A DNA stretch of 33,764 nt, taken from Polychytrium aggregatum. Its lineage: Eukaryota > Chytridiomycota > Chytridiomycetes > Polychytriales. Position numbers and translations under genes: made by a program. Positions 27,360-33,764 of this stretch are shown here, piece after piece (position 1 is the first letter of the stretch; each line of letters begins with the position of its first letter). The notes under the pieces were generated by a model. It saw only the letters and a list, made by a program, of their open reading frames with translations, was not told the DNA's origin and ran no database searches. The stretch spans positions 1-33,764 of the forward strand of contig NW_026516480.1 in NCBI RefSeq assembly GCF_025602895.1. Reading direction: 5' to 3'.

Positions 27360-28645
27360 AAAAGGTCGGAGGAGCTTTCCTAGGCGTCAATCATGTCATA
27401 AATCTTCCTCCTGTAAATGTCTCCACGGTAAATCACTCTTCTGCCTTTTGCCATCTTGCCCCCGTCACCATTGCCACCGTTTCCACCGCTCTTGCTTCTT
27501 CGTCTTCGCCTCCCGAGCCTGACATCCAACGTCAGCCCTCCCTCGCTGTGACTCTGCTGTGCGGTCCAGAGTCCATACGGGCAACCGCCATGATCGATAC
27601 CGGCGCGGTTACTTCGTTTATGGACACTGGATTCGCCGCAACCCACGCTCTCCCCACCTTTGAAACTTCTTTCGTCATCACTCTTGCCGATGGTTCTTCG
27701 ATGGAGTCTAGTCTTGGAGTTTGTGTTTCTATGATCACAGGCATCAGCCACTATGAACAAATCTCGTTCGCGCTGATTCCCTTGGCTTCATACCCGATCA
27801 TCTTGGGTATGGATTGGATCAAGAAACACAAACCCTACTTTGACTGGCACCATGACTCTATTTTCTTGCCTTGCACCTCTATCCACAGTTTGGCCTCCCC
27901 GTTCTCTCCCGAGCCACAGTCCTCTAGGTCCAGCCCTGCCGAGTCCCCTGCTGAGGTCCCCGCCGAGCCTGCCGTGTCCCTGCCCGAGTCCAAGATTGTT
28001 CCTGCCAAGTCCCCAGCCGAGTCCCCAGCCGAGCCCGAGATCCTCCCTGCCTTGCCTCCTGCCGTGCCCAAGCCCAGTCCTGCCTTGCCTCCTGCCGTCC
28101 CAAAGACCAAGACCAAGACCCAGTCCCTGCCCAGCGTCAGCCTGATCGGCAGCATCCCCTTCCAGCACGCCGTCCAGAAGGAAGGCCTGGAAGTGTTCCT
28201 CTTGGATGCTGCCCGAGTCCTGTCCCTCTGCTCCGTCGACGCTGGAGCCAAGCCCAAGGCCGAGCCCTCTGTCCCCTCCAAGTACTCGTCCTTTGCCAAG
28301 GTGTTTTCCAAGTCCGAGGCCGACAAGCTCCCCCAGCACCGCCCTTACGACCACACGATCCCGTTGGTCGAAGGTGCGTCTCCGTCGTTTGGGCCCGTCT
28401 ACAACCTCTCCAAGCCGGAGATGGACGCCCTCCACACCTACATCCAAGAGAACCTCTCCAAGGGTTTCATCCGCCGTTCCGAGTCCCCTGCCAGTGCCCC
28501 AGTTCGCCGAGTTCGTTTAAGGTGTCTGCATACCAGTCTGGAGGTTGCCGGTTCGAAACCGATGCTGACACTGAATTTCGGAAAAGCCCGAGCTGGGGTG
28601 CCGTTCATGTTCCAGTCCTATCGAGCCATTATGGCTGACCTATAA
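27341..28645 (+). pseudogene. Pol of second X copy: protease and RT start, internally deleted
   Basis: Read in -1 relative to gag. The protease (AMIDTGAVTSF) and its C-terminal half (IILGMDWIKKH) are contiguous, so this copy preserves the site before A2 arrived. The Pro/Ala/Glu linker has one more SPAE unit (12 bp, near 28017-28033) than the first copy. RT is open through KGFIRRSESPA, then the sequence departs at about 28504, and the frame continues for about 46 unrelated residues to TAA at 28643-28645. No RT catalytic motif remains. Confidence 0.87.
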
Positions 28646-28658
28646 GGGGGAGATAGTG
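28505..28658 (+). other. Unassigned 3'-terminal segment before a B-type LTR
   Basis: These 154 bp match nothing else in the window. The segment ends with a purine tract just before an LTR, so it is probably the authentic 3' end of a B-related element. The frame inherited from upstream encodes no motif I recognise. Confidence 0.4.
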
Positions 28659-28883
28659 TCATGAACCGAGTTTCCTTGCCTTGTATCTTGCCTAGTTATC
28701 TTGCCTTGTCCTTGAAATGAACTTTGTATTTTTAGTATCCTAAGCCTTGGATCTAGAATAAAACTTTGGCTTCACACTTGACACTCTGTGTCCCAGTCCA
28801 GTCCCCGCTCCTCTCCCTACGTTCGAGTCTTGCATTAGGACTCTTGCGCGCTTCCCTGCTTGCCCCGTTGTCCAGTCTTGACA
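28659..28883 (+). repeat. Short B-type LTR variant with different U3 (225 bp)
   Basis: It starts TGTCATGAAC and ends CAGTCTTGACA like LTR B. The R/U5 part (from about 28723) matches B. U3 is only about 65 bp, unrelated to B, and lacks both the TATA-like box and the GTCTTGCCA self-primer. It follows a purine tract, as a 3' LTR should. Confidence 0.75.
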
Positions 28884-29126
28884 CCCTCGCTCTGCAGCGT
28901 CGATCCTTGGCGCTCGCATAAATAGCCCTCCGACCAGCCTCTGTCTTTTGCCTTCGTCTTGCCACTTTGTATTTTTAGTATCCTAAGCCTTGGATCTAGA
29001 ATAAAACTTTGGCTTCACACTTGACACTCTGTGTCCCAGTCCAGTCCCCGCTCCTCTCCCTACGTTCGAGTCTTGCATTAGGACTCTTGCGCACTTCCCT
29101 GCTTGCCCCGTTGTCCAGTCTTGACA
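28884..29126 (+). repeat. Truncated family B LTR (last 243 bp), + orientation
   Basis: It joins directly to the preceding short LTR and starts within U3 (CCCTCGCTCTGCAG). It contains the TATA-like box, the self-primer and R/U5, and ends CTTGACA. It is followed by GGAGG and an inverted B gag, so its 3' end is the genuine end of a B element inserted in another B gag. Confidence 0.85.
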
Positions 29127-29346
29127 GGAGGGCCTCCTGGACACTGGCGGCGACAACTTGGCGGACATCCTCTTCACGGCGAGCCAGGACCTGGTCCATA
29201 CGATCGGTGATGCGGTTGAGCGCATCATCCTGATCGTGGAGGAACTTGGAAAAGGCCTGGAGAGAACGGGCGTTCTCGGCGGACTGGATAATGACCGCAC
29301 GGATGGCCTGGAGCTCGGGCTCGGAAAGGCCCGAAGGGGAAGCCAT
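29127..29346 (-). pseudogene. Gag N-terminus, family B, third copy (truncated)
   Basis: About 73 codons from the ATG at 29346 (MASPSGLSEPEL) to the CCTCC insertion site. The sequence is close to the other two copies, with a few substitutions (for example LQAFSKF for LQDFSKF). It would read into the inserted LTR. Confidence 0.83.
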
Positions 29347-29418
29347 TGGTAAAAGAGATAGCGAAGGGAACGGGGGCAAAGGCAGGGCAAGTGGGGGGTT
29401 GTTGAAGGTCTTGCCAAG

Positions 29419-29999
29419 TGTCAAGACTGGACAACGGGGCAAGCAGGGAAGTGCGCAAGAGTCCTAATGCAAGACTCGAACGTAGGGAGAGGAGCGGGGA
29501 CTGGACTGGGACACAGAGTGTCAAGTGTGAAGCCAAAGTTTTATTCTAGGTCCAAGGCTTAGGATACTAAAAATACAAAGTGGCAAGACGAAGGCAAAAG
29601 ACAGAGGCTGGTCGGAGGGCTATTTATGCGAGCGCCAAGGATCGACGCTGCAGAGCGAGGGGGCAGGAGCGAAGCAGCGGCGGGGAGGGCGAAGCAGCGA
29701 GCGAAGCAGGTGGCGGCCGTGACTCGGGATCCGTGAGTCAGCGGGCGTCAGTGGCGGCGGCATGGCGGCGCCAAGGCGTCAGGCGGCGTCGAGGCGGCGT
29801 CGTGGGCGTAACCCATGACCAACAGCAAGGAAGCGGGAACGGAACATAGACAGCGCGCGTGCTGGCGGTAAGACAACAAGGCAGCACAGCGCGGGAAACA
29901 AACAAACAGAAGGAAGGGAAAGCACTAAGGCAGGCAAACAGAAAGGAAAGGGCAAGGGTAAAGGAAGGAAGAGGGCAAAGGCAGAGGGTGTTCATGACA
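29419..29999 (-). repeat. 5' LTR of family B fragment in D (581 bp)
   Basis: TGTCATGAAC...CTTGACA on the minus strand. The primer site TGGCAAGAC is 2 nt beyond it (29416-29408). Confidence 0.93.
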
Positions 30000-32900
30000 G
30001 CTGTGCAGGAGGACCATGAAGAGTCCCTGCTGTACCTCCCTGCCACCGTCCAAGGTCACACCGTCCGAATGATGGTGGACTCTGGAGCAAGCTGCAACTT
30101 TGTCAGCAGACGCTTGCTCCAGGAGCTCAACATACATGCAACCAAGAAGAAGTCGCCGATGAGTGTGGCGCTTGCAGACGATCGTGTGCAGCAGTGCACA
30201 CACCAAGTGGTCCTGCGAGTGGCCCTCCATCCCAAGTACCATCCTGTCCTGTTGTTCCAAGTGATCGACACCAAGTTCGATGCCATCCTCGGCATGAGCT
30301 GGCTTGCTCGTGCCGAGCCGACTCCAGTCGTCGACTGGAAAGGCCGCACTGTCCGTGTTGGCCCTGACATTGTCCTGCAGGGCATGGCCTCACCCAACAT
30401 GCCACCTCTCCTCTCAGCCATGCAATTCAAGAGGCTGATCAAGAAGGACACGTCGTTCCTCTGTGTCGTGCGTGAGGTCGACGACACCGACCAAGCCGGT
30501 CCCGGTCCCCCGCCTGTGGTGACCAAGCTGCTCGACGAGTACAAGGACGTATTCCCCGACCAGTTGCCACAATGCCTGCCACCCCAACGCACCGTCGATC
30601 ATCGCATCGACATCGAACCAGGCTCGTCGCCTCCGTCAAGACCGACGTACCAACTGTCGCTGACGGAGATGGACGAACTCAAGCGCCAGTTGGATGACCT
30701 CCTCGCCCATGGGTTCATCCGCCCGAGCCAGTCACCGTATGGTGCACCAGTGCTCTTTGTCAAGAAGAAAGAAGGTGATCTCAGGATGTGCGTCGACTAT
30801 CGCGCACTAAACAAACAGACCATCAAGAACACCTACCCGTTGCCAAGGATCGACGAGTTGATGGATCGTCTGAGTGGAGCAAAGGTCTTTAGCAAGATAG
30901 ACCTCCGCTCAGGCTACCATCAGATCCGCATCCACGAGGATGATGTCCACAAGACCGCCTTCAGGACTCGCTACGGACTGTACGAGTTCCTAGTGCTGCC
31001 GTTCGGATTGACGAACGCACCTGCCACGTTCATGCAGCTGATGAACGATGTGTTCCGCCAAGAGCTCGACAACTCTGTCATCGTGTACCTGGATGATATC
31101 CTTGTGTACAGCAAGGATGAAGCGACCCATGAAGGTCATGTCGCCCGCGTGCTGGCCAAGCTACGCGAGCACAAGTTGTATGCCAAACTGTCCAAGTGTG
31201 AGTTCTTCAAGAATCAAGTCCCGTTCCTGGGACACGTTGTCTCAGGAAGAGGAATCGAAGTCGACCCCGCCAAGGTCAAGTCTGTGGTCGAGTGGCCGCC
31301 GCTCGCATGCGTCTCTGACGTGCAGTCGTTTCTCGGTCTCGTCAACTACTACCGCCGATTCATCCCCGATCTGGCGCGCACTGCCGGTCCACTCACAGAC
31401 CTACTCCGCAAAGAGTGCCCCTTCGTGTGGGACCACCCACAACGCCAAGCGTTCGAGACCCTCAAGCACGCCTTGACGAACGCTCCTGTCCTCGCTGTGT
31501 TCGACCCGAACACGGATGTCTCCGTGCACACCGACGCCTCCGACCTTGCGGTGGGAGCTGTTTTGATGCAGGAGGGAAGGCCCGTTGCCTTCGAGTCGCG
31601 CAAACTGTCCCAACACGAGATCAACTATCCCGTGCACGAGAAGGAGCAGCTTGCGATCATCTACGCGCTGCAGAAGTTCCGAGTGTACCTCCACGGTACC
31701 GCCAAGCCCTTCAAGATTGTGACGGACCACCAGTCACTGCGTTACCTCGACACCAAGAAGAACCTGAGCCGACGCCAAGCGCGATGGATGGAGTTCCTCG
31801 CCGAGTACAACTACGAGGTTGTATACCAGAAAGGCAAACTCAATGTGGTGCCTGACGCACTGTCCCGACGCCCCGACTACCAATTGGCGTCACTGTACGA
31901 GTCGACTGTCAGTGTCGACAACACGATGCTGGATGTTGTCCGAGACAACATCGCCAACGACAAACAGTTCGGAGAACTGTTCCGAAAGGTGTCTAAGCTC
32001 CCCAAGGACGACGAATCGTCCGAGTACACAGTGCGTGATGGCCTGCTCCTCCTGAAGAAGGACAGCCGTGTCTGTGTGCCGGACATTCCGTCGTTGAAGA
32101 CCAAGTTGCTCCAAGAGGTCCACGACTCGCCCCTCGCTGGACACTTTGGAGTCGAGAAGACATACGACCGACTGGCCAAAGTCGCATACTGGCCTGGAAT
32201 GAAGCGCACCGTCGAGAAGTACATCGAGTCCTGCCATACCTGCAAGATGGTCAAGTCACGCACGACCCGAGAGCAAGGATTGCTGCAACCCCTGCCTGTT
32301 CCCGACCGCCCCTGGACCAGCATGTCCATGGATCTCGTCACGCATCTACCGACGACCAAGTTGGACCACGATGCAATCGCTGTCTTTGTCGACAGGTTCA
32401 GCAAGATGGCACACTTTGTGCCGTGCCAGACGACATGCTCCGCGCCTGACCTTGCACTGCTGTTCTTCAAGCATGTGTTCAAGCACCACGGCCTCCCAAG
32501 GTCGATCGTCAGTGACCGAGACCCCCGATTCACCTCCTTGTTTTGGACAAGTCTGTTCGACCATCTCGGCACCAAGCTGAACATGTCAACCTCACACCAC
32601 CAACAAACGGATGGACAGTCCGAGCGGACGATCCGCACCCTCGAGCAATACCTGAGGACATACGCCTCGACCAGCCAAGACGACTGGGACACACAGCTGA
32701 GTCATGCAGAGTTTGCATACAACACCGCCAAGTCGAGCACAACTGGCTTGAGCCCCTTTGAGGCGCTCTACGGATTCCAGCCTGATGTTCCCACCTCCTT
32801 GACACTGACCGAGTCCACGGCTGGATTGCCTCCCAAACCAAGTGCCTTTGTCAAAGATCATCAAGTCCGACACAAGATGATCGCCGATGCGCTCACGGAT

Positions 32901-33455
32901 GCGCAACAAGTGATGGCGAAGTACTACGACCGCCGACACCAGGATGTCTCCTTTGAAGTTGGAGACCTTGTCTACCTGGACGCCGACAACATCAAGGTCC
33001 CCGAAGCCCAGTCAAAGAAGTTGTTGCCCAAGTACCGAGGACCGTTTAAGATAGCGGCCCGACCCAGTCCCCTCAACTACCTGTTGGACTTGCCACCTGG
33101 AAGCAAGCTCCATCCTGTCTTCCATGTGTCCAAGCTGCGTCGCCACACGACCCGCAGTCCAGCACAGTTCCCCGACGCCGACGAAGGTGTCCCGGACGAC
33201 GCACCACTGGAAGACGACCTCGGACAATACTATACTCAAGAATATGAAGTCGAAAGGATCGTGAGGCACAAGAAAGTGGCTGATGGGTCACTTCGGTTTT
33301 ATGTCAAGTGGGTTGGTTACCCACACTCGGGCAACACATGGCAAACACTGGAGGACTTGTCCCATGCACCCGAGGAGCTGAGTAAATACGGTAAACACCT
33401 CGAGGAGCCCCAAATAAAGAGCACACGCAGGGCTCCTCGCAGGAAGCCTTCTTAA
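30000..33455 (+). CDS. Pol polyprotein of family D (PR-RT-RNase H-IN-chromodomain), 5' truncated
   Basis: The frame is open for 1151 residues from the B LTR junction to TAA 33453-33455; upstream codons in the same frame are LTR sequence. Protease DSGA at 30078-30089. [20 protein letters not shown] and YLDD at 31086-31097. RNase [14 protein letters not shown] with Asp at 31533. Integrase zinc region [10 protein letters not shown]...CHTC, then DD35E: Asp 32331-32333, Asp 32514-32516, Glu 32622-32624. The [14 protein letters not shown] C-terminal module follows, then a divergent chromodomain (FYVKWVGY, then NTWQTLEDL where SWEPEEN-like is usual). No internal stops. This family is clearly distinct from A, B and C. 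Only the missing 5' end makes it defective here. Confidence 0.93.
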   Translation, partial: AVQEDHEESLLYLPATVQGHTVRMMVDSGASCNFVSRRLLQELNIHATKKKSPMSVALADDRVQQCTHQVVLRVALHPKYHPVLLFQVIDTKFDAILGMSWLARAEPTPVVDWKGRTVRVGPDIVLQGMASPNMPPLLSAMQFKRLIKKDTSFLCVVREVDDTDQAGPGPPPVVTKLLDEYKDVFPDQLPQCLPPQRTVDHRIDIEPGSSPPSRPTYQLSLTEMDELKRQLDDLLAHGFIRPSQSPYGAPVLFVKKKEGDLRMCVDYRALNKQTIKNTYPLPRIDELMDRLSGAKVFSKIDLRSGYHQIRIHEDDVHKTAFRTRYGLYEFLVLPFGLTNAPATFMQLMNDVFRQELDNSVIVYLDDILVYSKDEATHEGHVARVLAKLREHKLYAKLSKCEFFKNQVPFLGHVVSGRGIEVDPAKVKSVVEWPPLACVSDVQSFLGLVNYYRRFIPDLARTAGPLTDLLRKECPFVWDHPQRQAFETLKHALTNAPVLAVFDPNTDVSVHTDASDLAVGAVLMQEGRPVAFESRKLSQHEINYPVHEKEQLAIIYALQKFRVYLHGTAKPFKIVTDHQSLRYLDTKKNLSRRQARWMEFLAEYNYEVVYQKGKLNVVPDALSRRPDYQLASLYESTVSVDNTMLDVVRDNIANDKQFGELFRKVSKLPKDDESSEYTVRDGLLLLKKDSRVCVPDIPSLKTKLLQEVHDSPLAGHFGVEKTYDRLAKVAYWPGMKRTVEKYIESCHTCKMVKSRTTREQGLLQPLPVPDRPWTSMSMDLVTHLPTTKLDHDAIAVFVDRFSKMAHFVPCQTTCSAPDLALLFFKHVFKHHGLPRSIVSDRDPRFTSLFWTSLFDHLGTKLNMSTSHHQQTDGQSERTIRTLEQYLRTYASTSQDDWDTQLSHAEFAYNTAKSSTTGLSPFEALYGFQPDVPTSLTLTESTAGLPPKPSAFVKDHQVRHKMIADALTDAQQVMAKYYDRRHQDVSFEVGDLVYLDADNIKVPEAQSKKLLPKYRGPFKIAARPSPLNYLLDLPPGSKLHPVFHVSKLRRHTTRSPAQFPDADEGVPDDAPLEDDLGQYYTQEYEVERIVRHKKVADGSLRFYVKWVGYPHSGNTWQTLEDLSHAPEELSKYGKHLEEPQIKSTRRAPRRKPS

Positions 33456-33464
33456 GTGTGGGAG

Positions 33465-33764
33465 TGTAGGAGATGGTATCTCCGACGCTGTGCTGCGCGT
33501 ACTGCGCGTACTGCGCGGCGCAGTGGGTCGTGACCTGTGCTGGGCTTTGCGTTTTCACGCACCGCAGGGAGGGCCCCGCAGGGTATACCTGCGGGTTGCC
33601 CCCGTTCCCCCCGATTGTCTGCAGTTCGGTTTTATCGTGAATAAACGTAAGTACTTCCCCGAGCTCACCCGTCCGCTAGAGTAGCCTAGCACCGCCCTGT
33701 TCTGCCCTGTCCTGTCTTGTCTTGTACCCCCTCCCTCCCCGTCTTGCCCCAACGTCCCAGTAGT
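33465..33764 (+). repeat. 3' LTR of family D, first about 300 bp (window ends inside)
   Basis: It starts TGTAGGAGATGG after the purine-rich GTGTGGGAG; a start at 33457 (TGTGGGAG) is also possible. It contains a tandem 9-bp repeat (about 33498-33523), a palindrome around GTATA (33575-33595) and an AATAAA near 33642. No second LTR is available to fix its boundaries. Confidence 0.65.
33575..33595 (+). repeat. Perfect 8-bp inverted repeat around GTATA in LTR D
   Basis: CCCGCAGG, a 5-nt spacer GTATA, then CCTGCGGG. It could be a promoter-proximal protein site or an RNA hairpin. The sequence alone does not decide. Confidence 0.5.

Larger units (their letters stand above)
26336..28658 (+). mobile_element. 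Second copy of family B element X, with large internal deletion
   Basis: It duplicates 3481-4942 plus 16508-17205, and has no A2 insertion. At about 28504 the RT coding region stops matching X and jumps to a short unassigned segment that ends in a purine tract (AAGGGGGAGATAG) before an LTR. Most of RT, RNase H and integrase are missing. Confidence 0.85.
29127..29999 (-). mobile_element. Family B fragment, 5' LTR plus gag N-terminus, inserted in D
   Basis: On the minus strand this is a full LTR, leader and gag start, cut at GGAGG (29127) by a plus-oriented B LTR. On the right it abuts D pol at 30000. The gag breakpoint is the same CCTCC position at which the X gag begins (3481 and 26336), but in opposite orientation. 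Confidence 0.87.
30000..33764 (+). mobile_element. Family D chromovirus, pol and start of 3' LTR
   Basis: D is the outermost host element on the right side of the nest. Its gag and 5' LTR are not in the window and should lie left of it if the nest is a simple stack. Its left end here is the B LTR insertion at 29999/30000. Confidence 0.88.

Noticed and set aside
28540-28575. GGTTCGAAACC resembles a tRNA T-arm
   Set aside because: The T-stem pairs poorly and no matching acceptor, D-arm or anticodon arm could be built around it.
29859-29999. Apparent N-terminal extension of D pol
   Set aside because: These codons are inverted B LTR sequence; D similarity begins only at 30000.
1-33764. CRISPR array, bacterial operon, rRNA or defence system
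   Set aside because: There are no regularly spaced short repeats, no ribosome binding sites and no RNA genes; all repeats are accounted for by LTRs and the segmental duplication.

Overview
The window contains no recognisable host gene. Everything I can identify is LTR retrotransposon sequence of the Ty3/gypsy (Metaviridae) class. All families whose 3' pol is visible (A, C, D) carry a chromodomain after integrase, so they are chromoviruses. Moderately high GC, intronless elements, pyrimidine-rich LTRs, 5-bp target duplications and the protein style suggest a fungal genome, possibly a basidiomycete. That host call is inference; dense nests like this are typical of fungal centromeric or other heterochromatic islands. 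Four families are present. Family A has 791-bp LTRs (TGTTAG...CTAACA), B has 581-bp LTRs (TGTCA...TGACA), C has 409-bp LTRs, and D is seen only as pol plus the start of its 3' LTR. || Layout, left to right: A1 (+), 3' half of pol plus 3' LTR (1-2541). B fragment Y (-), 5' LTR plus gag N-terminus (2542-3480). B fragment X (+), gag C-terminus plus pol (3481-4942, resuming 16503-18991). Element A2 (-), inserted in X pol (4943-16502). Element C (-), inserted in A2 (5793-10935). Chimeric A3 (+) (18992-25397). Then a second copy of the Y and X fragments (25398-26335 and 26336-28658), a composite LTR (28659-29126), another B 5' LTR-gag fragment (-) (29127-29999), and D pol (+) with its LTR start (30000-33764). 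|| Reconstructed history (inference from target duplications and junctions): B inserted into D; a second B inserted into the gag of the first at CCTCC; an inversion between the two; A copies landed in the B sequences; unequal crossover between two A copies duplicated a unit of about 11.3 kb; A2 inserted in the left duplicate (CCCGA duplication, with the right duplicate keeping the empty site); finally C inserted in A2 (GCGAA duplication, LTRs identical by eye). || Functional logic: A, B and C each show two mechanistic signals. First, a primer binding site 2 nt after the 5' LTR is complementary to the same LTR about 40 nt downstream of its TATA box, which is the Tf1/sushi-type self-priming arrangement rather than tRNA priming. 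Second, gag and pol overlap in the -1 frame with a slippery heptamer (canonical in A and C, non-canonical in B), a 5-7 nt spacer and a hairpin around the gag stop. C looks intact and recently mobile. A2 and A3 carry inactivating mutations. The B copies are rearranged fragments.
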